A stretch of DNA of 64,000 nt from G963663365 sp963663365 (GTDB taxonomy: Bacteria > Hinthialibacterota > Hinthialibacteria > Hinthialibacterales > G963663365), in contig CAXXIH010000008.1 in assembly GCA_963663365.2 (NCBI GenBank), forward strand, positions 2,418,001-2,482,000, in the 5' to 3' direction. Under the pieces are notes generated by a model. The model was not told the origin of the DNA, did not search any database, and saw only the letters and a list, made by a program, of their open reading frames with translations. This document shows positions 35,486 through 44,741 of the stretch, in pieces (position 1 is the stretch's first letter; each line of letters starts with the position of its first letter). Both the position numbers and the translations under genes were made by a program.

Positions 35486-38400
35486 TCATGTTGATTCAAT
35501 CTTGATCCGCGCTTTCCATTCTTCAATTGCACAATAGAGCGTGGGAACGACAAAGACAGTAATCAACGCGACTGTCATCCCTCCGAATGTGGGAAGCGCC
35601 ATGGGGACCATCACATCCGAACCGCGCCCGGTCGATGTTAGAACCGGAATAAGCGCCAAAATGGTTGTCGCCACAGTCATCAAACATGGGCGAATCCGAC
35701 GTTTGCAGGCGGCCACCGTGGCTTCACGGATTTCGTCTGTATTATCCGGCGTGCGCTTTTCGAATGACTGCTTTAGGTACGTTGCTAGAATCACACCGTC
35801 ATCCGATGCGATGCCGAAAAGCGCCAGAAATCCCACCCACACCGCGACACTGAGATTGAATGGCTGCACCTGGAAGAGATCGCGCATATTTACGCCAAAG
35901 ACGCTGAAGTCCAAAAACCAAGGTTGAGAGTAGAGCCAAAGCATTTGGAATCCTCCCGCCCAGGCAACAACAATTCCTGAAAAGACGAGTAGTGTTGTCG
36001 GCACAGAATGAAACTGAAAATAGAGAATGAGAAAAATAAGAAAGAGCGCCAACGGCAAAACAACACGCAACTTTTGTTCGGACCGTACCTGGTTTTCGTA
36101 ACTTCCGGCAAAGGAATAACTCACCCCGGCGAGAAGATCAAACTCGCCGCTTGCGAGTTTTTCTTTCAAGTATCGCTGGCAGTCTTCAACCACATCCACT
36201 TCCGCGTGACCGGGCCGCATATCGAAAAGCACATAACCGATTAAAAACGTATCTTCACTCTTAATTACTTGCGGGCCGCGTTCATACCGAATCTCGGCCA
36301 GCTCGCGCAACGGTATCTGAGCGCCGGATGGCGTAGGGACAAGAATCGAGCCCAACGTTTCGATTTGATCGCGTAATTCGCGCAAATACCGTACACGGAC
36401 CGGATAGCGTTCACGCCCTTCGACAGTCGTTGTTATACGCCGCCCGCCAATCGCTACCTCGATCACATCCTGCACTTGGCGGATCATAACGCCGTACCGC
36501 GAGATAGCATCACGGTCGATATCAATTTCTAAGTATGGCTTGCCGACAATCCGGTCGGCGATTACCGCATCCGGTTGAACCGAAGGAACTTCTTTCAAAA
36601 ACTTCTCGATCTCGAAACCAACCTTTTCGATAGACTCTAAATCCGGCCCTTTCACTTTGACACCCATCGGTGCCCGCATTCCGCTTTGAAGCATCACAAT
36701 ACGCGCTGCAATGGGCTGCAATTTAGGAGCGGATGTTGTGCCGGGAAGTTGTGCGGCTTTCGTGATTTCATCCCAAATATCATCGGCCGAGTGAATATGC
36801 TCGCGCCATTGCCGGAACGGCCTGCCTTCGGGATCAGGCATAAGTTCACCTTGTTCATCCCGAACATAATCGCCTGCCGTATTGTCATATTTGAAACGTA
36901 GCCGGTTGCCATCCTTATCGAGGATGTATTCGCTTTCGTAATTGATGATCGTTTCAATCATCGAGATTGGCGCGGGATCCAATGGGCTATCGACGCGGCC
37001 AAGTTTTCCGACGGCTTCTTCAACTTCCGGAATGGCATTAATCGCCATATCCAGTTTCTGCAAAACATCCTGGCACTCTCCAATCGAAGCGTGCGGCATC
37101 GTAGTCGGCATATAGAGAAACGATCCCTCATCTATGGGAGGCATAAACTCTTTGCCGAGTCCGGGAAATGCATTCTTCGCGGCCTGGAAAGAACGCGAAT
37201 CTTGAACAAACTGCGGCATAAATCCGAAAACGCGGTCGACTCCCAGCCAAATAACTCCGCCCCAAAGAACCAGCAAGACGGGAATCGACAGAAAGGCTAG
37301 TTTATTTCTCAAACACCAGCGCAGAACCGGTTCGTAAATTCTTAAAAAAACAAAAACCGCGCCGAGCAAACCGCCGATAACACCCACAACAAAAAATAGA
37401 TTCCGCCCCATACCTTTTTCAGGCCCCAATGGTAGCCAATGCTCCGCTAATAGCACCGCAACCACAAGTACGGCAATTGCATTAACAACGGTTGGCCCCC
37501 AAGACTTAATTCGCTCAGGAATCCAAGGTGAGGCAAAATGATAAATACCAAAAGCCATCACCAACAGCCCCACACGAACTGACACCACAAATGCCGCAAC
37601 CACGCCGGCCAAAATCAATCCCGAGAAAAGCACATCGCGTATCCGTTTGCCGCGAATACGGCCCGTAAAAAGAACATGCGCAAATGGCGGGATTACCGTA
37701 AGCGCCACAATGATCGATGCCAACAAGGCAAATGTTTTTGTGTAAGCCAGTGGTTTAAAAAGTTTTCCCTCTGCGGCCTGCATCGTAAAAACAGGTAGAA
37801 AACTGATAATTGTGGTCGCAACAGCTGTTAAAACAGCACCGCCGACTTCTTGTGTTGCGCGGAAAATCACTTCGAGAGGCTTTTCATCTTTTTCCGCCGT
37901 CTCTAAATGTTTCAATATGTTCTCGCAAATCACAATCCCCATATCGACTATCGTTCCGATGGCAATAGCAATGCCCGATAGCGCCACGATATTCGCATCG
38001 ACTCCGCCGACTTTCATGGCGATAAAACACATCAGCACGGCTAATGGCAATAGACCCGAAATCAAAATCGAGCTGCGCAGATGCAGCATCATCACAATCA
38101 CAACGATGATGGTCACAAGAATTTCTTCTACAAGTGCGGTATTAAGAGTGCCGAGTGTTTCGTAGATCAGGCCGGTCCGGTCATAAAAGGGAACGATCTT
38201 GACCTGGGATACCGTGCCATCGGCCAAAGTCTTCTTTGGTAGCCCGGGTGAAATTTCCTCTATTTTCTTCTTTAAATTCTTAATGACGGCCAGCGGATTT
38301 TCGCCGTAGCGAACGACAACCACACCACCGACAGCCTCAGCGCCCGCTTTGTCCAAAGCGCCTCTGCGTAAGGCCGGTCCTAACGTCACATGCGCTACAT

Positions 38401-39232
38401 GCTTAATATTTACGGGAACGTTATCCCGGACTTTGATAACACTCTTTTCAAGGTCTTCCGTGCTTTTCAAAAAACCAAGACCTCGAATTACATATTCCGC
38501 GCGGTTAACTTCAATCGTCCGTGCTCCAACATCGACATTGGACATGCGTACGGCATTAAATACTTCATCCAAGGTAACGTTGTAAGCACGCATCGCATCC
38601 GGATCGACATCGACTTGATATTCTTGAACAAAACCGCCTACCGAAGCGACTTCGCTCACGCCATCTGCGGAAAGCAACGAATAGCGTACATACCAATCTT
38701 GAATTGTCCGTAATTCATGAAGATCCCATCCGCCGGTCGGATTACCATCCGCATCGTACCCTTCAAGCGTATACCAAAAAATTTGCCCCAAGGCGGTTGA
38801 GTCCGGGCCAAGTGCGGGTTGAACTCCTTCCGGCAGTGTACCGGCCTGTAGGCTATTCAACTTCTCCAGCACACGCGATCTCGACCAATAGAAATCGATA
38901 TCATCTTTAAAAATGATGTAAATGCTCGAAAAACCGAAAAACGAGTAACTGCGTATAGTTTTAACACCGGGAACACCAAGCAAGGCAACCGTAAGCGGAT
39001 AAGAGATTTGATCCTCAATATCTTGCGGTGAACGCCCCATCCACTCGGTAAAAACAATCTGTTGGTTTTCGCCGATATCCGGAATTGCATCGACCGGGAC
39101 CGGATCGCGTGGCAGCCATCCAACTTCCCAATCGAATGGAGCTGTAAGAATTCCCCACGCAATGATGAGGATAACGAATAAGCATACAACCAGCTTATTC
39201 TCAAGACAGAACCGAATGGCCGAATCCAGCAT
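35486..39232 (-). CDS. CusA/CzcA-type heavy-metal RND efflux pump
   Basis: The 1248-residue protein is a heavy-metal efflux RND permease: it starts LDSAIRFCLENKLVVCL, with IRSYSFFGFSSIYIIFKDDIDFYW, the HME-family porter motif, SGIAIAIGTIVDMGIVICENILKHL in TM4, and RRIRPCLMTVATTILALIPVL in TM11. It is longer than the usual 1040-1060 residues because of an inserted membrane-like stretch after about residue 520. It exports Cu/Ag or Zn/Co/Cd by proton antiport, spanning inner membrane and periplasm with the adaptor and outer-membrane factor encoded next. It begins 2 bp after the adaptor stop. Substrate cannot be assigned reliably, but the adaptor's metal-binding domains suggest copper or silver. 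Confidence 0.9.
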   Translation of the reverse strand: MLDSAIRFCLENKLVVCLFVILIIAWGILTAPFDWEVGWLPRDPVPVDAIPDIGENQQIVFTEWMGRSPQDIEDQISYPLTVALLGVPGVKTIRSYSFFGFSSIYIIFKDDIDFYWSRSRVLEKLNSLQAGTLPEGVQPALGPDSTALGQIFWYTLEGYDADGNPTGGWDLHELRTIQDWYVRYSLLSADGVSEVASVGGFVQEYQVDVDPDAMRAYNVTLDEVFNAVRMSNVDVGARTIEVNRAEYVIRGLGFLKSTEDLEKSVIKVRDNVPVNIKHVAHVTLGPALRRGALDKAGAEAVGGVVVVRYGENPLAVIKNLKKKIEEISPGLPKKTLADGTVSQVKIVPFYDRTGLIYETLGTLNTALVEEILVTIIVVIVMMLHLRSSILISGLLPLAVLMCFIAMKVGGVDANIVALSGIAIAIGTIVDMGIVICENILKHLETAEKDEKPLEVIFRATQEVGGAVLTAVATTIISFLPVFTMQAAEGKLFKPLAYTKTFALLASIIVALTVIPPFAHVLFTGRIRGKRIRDVLFSGLILAGVVAAFVVSVRVGLLVMAFGIYHFASPWIPERIKSWGPTVVNAIAVLVVAVLLAEHWLPLGPEKGMGRNLFFVVGVIGGLLGAVFVFLRIYEPVLRWCLRNKLAFLSIPVLLVLWGGVIWLGVDRVFGFMPQFVQDSRSFQAAKNAFPGLGKEFMPPIDEGSFLYMPTTMPHASIGECQDVLQKLDMAINAIPEVEEAVGKLGRVDSPLDPAPISMIETIINYESEYILDKDGNRLRFKYDNTAGDYVRDEQGELMPDPEGRPFRQWREHIHSADDIWDEITKAAQLPGTTSAPKLQPIAARIVMLQSGMRAPMGVKVKGPDLESIEKVGFEIEKFLKEVPSVQPDAVIADRIVGKPYLEIDIDRDAISRYGVMIRQVQDVIEVAIGGRRITTTVEGRERYPVRVRYLRELRDQIETLGSILVPTPSGAQIPLRELAEIRYERGPQVIKSEDTFLIGYVLFDMRPGHAEVDVVEDCQRYLKEKLASGEFDLLAGVSYSFAGSYENQVRSEQKLRVVLPLALFLIFLILYFQFHSVPTTLLVFSGIVVAWAGGFQMLWLYSQPWFLDFSVFGVNMRDLFQVQPFNLSVAVWVGFLALFGIASDDGVILATYLKQSFEKRTPDNTDEIREATVAACKRRIRPCLMTVATTILALIPVLTSTGRGSDVMVPMALPTFGGMTVALITVFVVPTLYCAIEEWKARIKIEST

Positions 39233-39234
39233 GC

Positions 39235-41193
39235 TTATTCGCCCTCTTCGTTCTGTATCGGTTTAAACTCGTTTTCGACCGATCCGCATTTCAACATCGC
39301 TGCTCCAAAATACGGATTACGCACATCCTGGTCCCATTGAATCCAATTCGCGCCACGATTGTCGAAAGCCATCGGACAATGGACGGAATAAAGCGTCTCT
39401 TTGGGCGCGCCATGACGGCTCAAAGCACGAATCAAATCATCTGATATTAAGGCAAAGTTTTTACGCACTTCCTCAAGTGAAGATGCCTCCGCAACATTTG
39501 CCGCTGTTTTTGCTAAGTCATCAATACCACGGGCTGTGGCGGCTTCGACGATACCGTGCGCGGAATGTTTTGCATCTTCGAGTTTGTCATCAGCCAAGTC
39601 CGCAGCTAACTGCCGGTAATGCTCCAAAACCTTCTCCAACTCATGAGCTGATGCGGAGACATGTTGCTTATGATCGGATACGGATTCAGACGGTGATGCT
39701 GTTTTTGAACTTCCCGAATGCGCATGGTCCATAGCCGGACCACCGGCCATTGGATTCATCATGCTGGGCTTGGCTTGAATTTGTAAAGCACTGTCTATTT
39801 TAAAATTGCCGTGGGTGACTACATTTTCACCCTCCGTAAGCCCCTCGTGAACAACATAAAATTCCCCCAAACGAGGCCCGACTTTAATTTCGCGGCCTTC
39901 AAATGTGGGCTTCTCCGTATTCGGTACTTCGAGATAGACAATTGCCCGTTTGCCCGTAATCAATACAGCCGACGCGGGAACCACAAGAGGAGGCTCTTGG
40001 TCTTCTTGTTTGGCATCCACAAAACCTAGGGACTCTGAAGTCACCAACGGCATTTCGCACAAGTCACAAAAGCCCGGTTCATCCCGCACAATTTCCGGGT
40101 GCATGGAACACATCCACTTCCCAGCCAATGCAGCATCCATAATTTGACCGGCTTCAGTCACTTTGGAACGCACAACCGCATTCACAAACATATCGGGTTT
40201 TAGGCGTCCATCGGGATTTTTGACATTCACTCTGACTTTTACAGTTCTGGTCTTTTCATTCAGAAACGGATCGATAAAGGCCACCCGGCCCCGAAATGTT
40301 TCTCCGGGATAAGCAACCGTTGTGAATTCAACTTCTTGGCCGTACCGAATCCATTGCAAATCCGACTCATACGCATCCATCTTCACCCAAACATGTGTCA
40401 TGTCTGCAATGGTATAAACACGCGTTCCGGTTTTTACATAGTCGCCTTCCATCGCATTTTTCTGAATGACAATTCCATCAATCGGTGAATAAAAAACAAT
40501 CCGTTCAGATGGCGATTCTTGTGTTTCAATCCGTTGGATTTGTTCATCTGTCAGCCCCAAAAGGCGTAATCGTTCCCGGGCGCGCTCTAAAACATCATGC
40601 CGGTTTTTTTGAACATTCGAATCGGAAGAGACCGGCCCTCCTTTCACCGCCTTGAGCGCCTGCAAGAGTGCTTCTTGATCGGTAAGGAGGTCCGGGCTGT
40701 AGATTTCGACCAAATGCTCGCCCTTTTTCACCGGCGTTCCTGTGTAATCGACAAAGAGCCGTTCTAATCGTCCCGGGAACCAGGCCGTAATTGTTTTTGT
40801 TCGCGTTTCATCATACTCGACTTTGCCGATCAAACGGGATTCATGTTCTGCAAACATCCGTGTAATCGGACTGGTTTCAATCTCCGCCAGTTTTTTGGCT
40901 GCTTCAGACATCTTTAGGCGGCGCGGAGAATCGTCTCCTCCGGCATTTTGAACGGGGATCAAATCCATGCCGCATATCGGACACTCACCCGGCTCGGTTT
41001 TTTGAATTTGCGGGTGCATGGAACATGTCCAAATTGTCGGAGGGGATTGTTCTACTACTGTAGTTTTATCGATAGCTGCACTATTCTCTGGTGATTCACC
41101 ACTTCCAAACCAAAGAGTGACAAAAACACCGATTGCTATTCCGATACCGATATAAAGATATTTCGAACGTTGTCCGGGTAACGATGCGGCCAT
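39235..41193 (-). CDS. CusB-like periplasmic adaptor with two heavy-metal-binding domains and DUF3347
   Basis: The 652-residue protein has an N-terminal TM segment, then the heavy-metal-binding domain IWTCSMHPQIQKTEPGECPICGMDLIPV-type (about 55-80, with CSMHP and CPICGM). The adaptor core follows: FPGRLERLFVDYTGTPVKKGE and EFTTVAYPGETFRGRVAFI. A second such domain (WMCSMHPEIVRDEPGFCDLCEMP) occurs near residue 360, followed by a barrel region and a C-terminal DUF3347-like domain ending in VHCPMAFDNRGANWIQWD. Two metal-binding domains plus DUF3347 in one adaptor is a richer arrangement than CusB of E. coli. It follows the second TolC gene by 4 bp. Confidence 0.9.
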   Translation of the reverse strand: MAASLPGQRSKYLYIGIGIAIGVFVTLWFGSGESPENSAAIDKTTVVEQSPPTIWTCSMHPQIQKTEPGECPICGMDLIPVQNAGGDDSPRRLKMSEAAKKLAEIETSPITRMFAEHESRLIGKVEYDETRTKTITAWFPGRLERLFVDYTGTPVKKGEHLVEIYSPDLLTDQEALLQALKAVKGGPVSSDSNVQKNRHDVLERARERLRLLGLTDEQIQRIETQESPSERIVFYSPIDGIVIQKNAMEGDYVKTGTRVYTIADMTHVWVKMDAYESDLQWIRYGQEVEFTTVAYPGETFRGRVAFIDPFLNEKTRTVKVRVNVKNPDGRLKPDMFVNAVVRSKVTEAGQIMDAALAGKWMCSMHPEIVRDEPGFCDLCEMPLVTSESLGFVDAKQEDQEPPLVVPASAVLITGKRAIVYLEVPNTEKPTFEGREIKVGPRLGEFYVVHEGLTEGENVVTHGNFKIDSALQIQAKPSMMNPMAGGPAMDHAHSGSSKTASPSESVSDHKQHVSASAHELEKVLEHYRQLAADLADDKLEDAKHSAHGIVEAATARGIDDLAKTAANVAEASSLEEVRKNFALISDDLIRALSRHGAPKETLYSVHCPMAFDNRGANWIQWDQDVRNPYFGAAMLKCGSVENEFKPIQNEEGE

Positions 41194-41197
41194 TGAT

Positions 41198-42751
41198 TTA
41201 CTCCAGTTCCATTAGGCTTCCACCAACCGCCCGTTCAAGTTCGGCGAGTGCCTTCCCAAAATCCCGCCGTGCATTAAAAAGAGAAATATTGAATTCTAAT
41301 AATGTGCGTTGCGCATCGAGATAATCGAGAAAATCAATACGAGCCCCCTCATAATCCACTTCAGCAACTTCTAAAGATTGGCGGGCATCCGGGATCAAAG
41401 TCTTTTCATAGAGTTCGATTTCCCTTCTTGCTGCATCCAAAGAAAAATGCGCCGTTTTTACGTCGTAAAGTGTCTGGTTGATCATTTCTTCAAGCGCCTG
41501 CTCCATCTGTCTTTCGCGGATACGCATCTCTTGAATAAAAGCTTCCTGCATACCGAACCAAGGCCGGTTTGGTTGAGTGGGGTCGGGACGAAATGTGCCC
41601 CGGTCCGGTTCGGCTCCAACTAAGAGCCCGCTTCGGTCTTCAAAGTAGCTCGCCCCTAATGTGGGATCGGGACGGTTCATCTTCTCCGCCAGGGCAATGG
41701 CCAACCGTACTCGCTCAACTCTGTAACGGTCTCTCTCGATTTCTTGCCGCTGCGATTTTGCCAATTCATAAAGCGTATCTATTGAACGTTCGGGTATCGG
41801 GATTGCGGCATATTCGCTTCTACCGAGCGGAGCTTGCGGTCCGCGATCCAACAGCATGTTGAGACGTGCAGTTATCGTTGTTTTCTGCTCTTCGAGCGTG
41901 ATCAGGCTATCTGATAACTTTGATAGCGCCATTCGGGCCTTTATCACATTATTGTAGGAAGACTTTCCAGCCTCGAATTTCCGTGTGGCGACATTCAATA
42001 TTTGTTCAAGTAAATTCTGGTTCTCTTTTGTAATCTGAATCGCATCTTGCACATAGGCATAATCGAAATAGGCTTTTTTGACTTCGGTGAGTGTATCCCG
42101 TACAACTATCGCAAAATCATACTCTGCTATTTCGATATCGGTCCTTACTAAATCCCCACGAAGCGTGGTTACACCCGGAAATGGGAATTCGGCGGCAATT
42201 TTCTGCCGTTGTCCCTGCATACTTCTCAACAATAAATCCTGCCTTTTTGTGAAGACGTTATATTGGCGCAAAATACCATCGAGATAGGCCGCTTGCGGGT
42301 ATCGCGCCAACGCCGCGTTCCAGGCTTCCGAAGCCGATTGGATATTTCGGTTCCGGACATAAGCGATAGATTGCAGAGTAGAAAGTTTGAGAGGAGCCTT
42401 AAGCAGTTCTTCTACTCTGTCTGTACGCGCCAATCGCTGGATATTTTCCGCTTCCGGACTTGTGAGTGCCGGATCGATTTTTACGACTTGAGGATTAAGC
42501 CCCTTATCGACTTGTATATCATAGGCTTCCAACAAGGATGACATCTCAGGAAATTCGACCGGCGTCTTTTCCGAAGGAGTCTCTTCAATCTCAGACAATG
42601 CCTCAATTTGTTGATCGAGAAACGCCGGGCGGGCATTTTCTTCCAGACATTTCAACGCATCCCGGTATGTGCCACCATGCACATCGATCTGCCCACAAAA
42701 TGTCAGAATGGAAGCAATCGCAGAAAGTAAAACAATGCGCGCGCCGGTCAT
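41198..42751 (-). CDS. TolC-family outer membrane factor (second of two)
   Basis: The 517-residue protein has a signal peptide (about 1-26, ending IDVHG), then long coiled and beta segments with two TolC repeats: LTEVKKAYFDYAYVQDAIQITKENQNLL and VKTAHFSLDAARREIELYEKTLIPDARQSLEVAE, typical of CusC/NodT. It would form the outer-membrane channel of the metal pump. Its ATG overlaps the preceding gene's stop as ATGA at 42,748-42,751, so translation is coupled. The start at 42,751 is preferred over a long upstream extension that overlaps the previous gene. Confidence 0.85.
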   Translation of the reverse strand: MTGARIVLLSAIASILTFCGQIDVHGGTYRDALKCLEENARPAFLDQQIEALSEIEETPSEKTPVEFPEMSSLLEAYDIQVDKGLNPQVVKIDPALTSPEAENIQRLARTDRVEELLKAPLKLSTLQSIAYVRNRNIQSASEAWNAALARYPQAAYLDGILRQYNVFTKRQDLLLRSMQGQRQKIAAEFPFPGVTTLRGDLVRTDIEIAEYDFAIVVRDTLTEVKKAYFDYAYVQDAIQITKENQNLLEQILNVATRKFEAGKSSYNNVIKARMALSKLSDSLITLEEQKTTITARLNMLLDRGPQAPLGRSEYAAIPIPERSIDTLYELAKSQRQEIERDRYRVERVRLAIALAEKMNRPDPTLGASYFEDRSGLLVGAEPDRGTFRPDPTQPNRPWFGMQEAFIQEMRIRERQMEQALEEMINQTLYDVKTAHFSLDAARREIELYEKTLIPDARQSLEVAEVDYEGARIDFLDYLDAQRTLLEFNISLFNARRDFGKALAELERAVGGSLMELE

Positions 42752-43680
42752 GATTCCGAATCCTTTCTCATGGCCGGTTGTAGCGATCCGCCAGCGATCC
42801 GTTCCAATTCGGTCAATGCTTTCGCGTAATCCACACGTGCGCGTAGCCACGCAAGATTGAAATTCAACCAGACACTTTGTGTCTCCAAAATCTCCGTGAC
42901 GCTCCCGCGCCTTTCGCGATTCCACTCCTCGGCAATCGCCATCGATTTTTCGGCCTGGGGTAGTAAGTGATCCCGATAAAGTTCTACAAGCCGTCGAGCA
43001 TTCTCCAACTGGAAATACGCTTTGCGTAATTCAACACATGTGCGGTTCCGAATCGAGTCACCTCGCTGTTCGGCGGCCTCTAAACCTTCCTCCGCATAGC
43101 GTACCTGCGCCTTGTTTTTATTGGCCCAAAGTGGAACGGAAATCCCACCGCTGACAATAATCGGATCTTGGCCGCTGTCAGGTGTGGAAGGGTTTATTGC
43201 ATCACCCGTCTCTATATAGTTCACGCCGATTTTAAAATTCGGAAGATTCAAGCGATGCGCCAAACGTATTTGTTCCTCCGCTTTTTCAACACCAAGCTGC
43301 GTTAAAAGTATCTCTTGCCGCTGCTGCTGTACCAAATCATCCAGAGCGTCTAAAGAAAGGTTTCCCTCCATTGAAAGTGGCGCGGAAACACTCCCGATTG
43401 CTTCATCCGATGGACGATTAAGAATCGCATTGAGTACCGCCAGCTGAACAGTTTTTAGTTCGCGCAAGGTAATTAAGTCGTAATCCAACTGTGCAAGCTG
43501 CGATTCCGCCTTAAAAACCTCATTCAACCCCGCTTCCTGGCCACTATACTTGGTTTGCGCATATGAAAGAGTCTCTTGTAAAAGTGAACGATTCCTGCGG
43601 GTGATTTCTGCTGCCCCGTCTAGATAAACGTATTCATACGCAGCCGACTTCAAATCGGCGATCACATCACGAACCACACG
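42748..43680 (-). pseudogene. TolC-family outer membrane factor, truncated at its 5' end
   Basis: About 310 C-terminal residues are present, beginning VVRDVIADLKSAAYEYVYLDGAAEITRRN and containing the second TolC repeat FQLENARRLVELYRDHLLPQAEKSMAIAEEW. The missing part is the signal peptide and the first third of the first repeat. At about 43,680 the frame passes into antisense of a heparinase-like gene, with no start codon of the right kind before the break. It was the first gene of the pump operon, coupled by ATGA to a second TolC gene. If the break is an assembly error, the gene is intact in the organism. Confidence 0.8.
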
Positions 43681-43690
43681 TTCGGGACAA
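43671..43690. other. Abrupt junction of two unrelated sequences
   Basis: The reading frame of a TolC-family protein (minus) and that of a heparinase-like protein (plus) both break within these bases, and the base composition and gene repertoire change from here on. No transposon end, target duplication or attachment-like repeat is seen at the break. A chimeric contig is the most likely explanation; an ancient recombination would not truncate both partners so neatly. Confidence 0.7.
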
Positions 43691-44138
43691 GGCGTTCTTC
43701 GTTCTGTTGGACGAAGCGATTGGCACGGCCGAGGGGACGCTCGATCTTCACTTCCAGCTCGCACCAGGTGAGATGGAGTTGGACGCGGCCCGGCACAGGG
43801 CAAATACAACATTTGAGGATGCCAACGTGCTGATTTCGACGATCGGAGACGGTCCGCTTGTCACGGAAGAAGAAGAGGGCTGGTTTGCCTGGAAATATGG
43901 CCACCGCAAGCCGCGGCCCGCATTGCGTCATCGCCATGGTCGGTCTGTGCCTGCGGCTTTTTTGAGCGTGGTTTGTCCGTATCGCGGGGATACTCGGCCA
44001 GAAGTGTCGGCTTCGCTGCCAGAGGGGTTTGAGATTGGTACTGATCGCGTGGAAGTGTCCGTGGAATTCGCTGGAACGGTTTGGCGAGTGGGGCGCGATC
44101 TGAAGGGTGGGCGTGCCTGGTGCGAGAGGAAAGACTGA
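43680..44138 (+). pseudogene. Heparinase II/III-like C-terminal fragment
   Basis: About 150 C-terminal residues are present, starting VRDKAFFVLLDEAIG. The stretch LDLHFQLAPGEMELD and a following beta-rich region fit the C-terminal beta-sandwich of heparinase II/III or alginate-lyase-type proteins. The catalytic alpha-toroid is missing at the left because of the junction. The stop at 44,138 is followed within 13 bp by the DUF5658 remnant on the other strand. The family call is moderate since only the beta domain is present. Confidence 0.6.
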
Positions 44139-44150
44139 CGGCTGAGTGTC

Positions 44151-44243
44151 TCAGCTCATGAACATCGAGTGGCAGGTGAGCCAGCGGAAGGTGAGGACGG
44201 CATGGCGCAGGCACCACGAGAACCAAGGCAGAGAAGAGAGTGG
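44151..44243 (-). pseudogene. C-terminal remnant of a DUF5658-like gene
   Basis: Read on the minus strand, about 30 codons end RHAVLTFRWLTCHSMFMS-stop, closely matching the last residues of the complete protein at 44,742 (CTVLTFRWLTYNSMFMS). The DNA match is high over about 45 bp and then lost. The rest of this copy is absent, so it is a duplicated gene end, next to the heparinase-like stop. Confidence 0.65.
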
Positions 44244-44426
44244 AAAAAAGCGAGCCGCGACTGTGCCCCTGCCTGCCCCTCAGCCGCGGCTCGCCCCTGC
44301 CCACACTACAATATGCCACAAAAAGACAAAAACGGGACAAGTGAAATGCAAGTCATGAAACAGTGAGGGAGCGGCATAGCTACGAAGAACACAGTCACAT
44401 TTGAACTGTGTAGTGTGCGTAAGGAA

Positions 44427-44521
44427 CTTGCACCCCGCAGCCCATCGAGTCACAATAGCACCGTATGGTATCGACACGGACGCACCCCCGCCGGTCCATG
44501 AGGGATTGGCGGGGCTTTTTT
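44427..44521 (+). ncRNA. Tandem unit 1: candidate small RNA with intrinsic terminator
   Basis: The unit opens CTTGCACCCCGC and ends in a stem CCCCGCC (44,486-44,492) / GGCGGGG (44,508-44,514) followed by C and six T. It aligns with unit 2 at both ends and at a middle block (TCACAATAG versus TCAGAATAG). Its length, copy number and terminator would suit a small RNA, but a promoter is not convincing. It could instead be a duplicated transcription terminator for the heparinase-like gene upstream. Confidence 0.4.
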
Positions 44522-44559
44522 CTAAACTGTTGTACATGCGGTGTTCGAGCGGTTTTCTC

Positions 44560-44652
44560 CTTGCACCCCGCCGCGGGCCAAATCAGAATAGGTCCCATGC
44601 GGCTTTGGGGTCGCGCCCACCCCGCTGGTCTTCGGATTGGCGGGGTTTTTTC
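44560..44652 (+). ncRNA. Tandem unit 2: candidate small RNA with intrinsic terminator
   Basis: Begins with the same CTTGCACCCCGC at 133 bp from unit 1 and ends in stem CCCCGCT (44,620-44,626) / GGCGGGG (44,639-44,645) followed by six T. The terminator is conserved while the loop differs in length from unit 1 (12 against 15 nt). The covariation is limited to one G-T pair. See unit 1 for alternatives. Confidence 0.4.
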
Positions 44653-44741
44653 GTTTTCTTTCCGAATGTGGCACCCGTGTAGAACCACGCCATTCATGGG
44701 GTGTGCCGCGCCGGCTGGCAAATCGCTGTAAGCCCTTGTTC

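Larger units (their letters stand above)
44244..44741. other. Intergenic region with two tandem terminator-ended units
   Basis: About 500 bp without a convincing protein gene. It holds the two related units at 44,427-44,521 and 44,560-44,652 listed separately. The bases before the first unit show no clear promoter, though TTGAAC occurs at 44,401-44,406. The final 90 bp before the DUF5658 stop look featureless. Confidence 0.5.

Noticed and set aside
44427..44652. Integron attC sites as explanation of the tandem units
   Set aside because: No GTTRRRY-type core or its complement is found at the unit ends, and no integron integrase is in the window.
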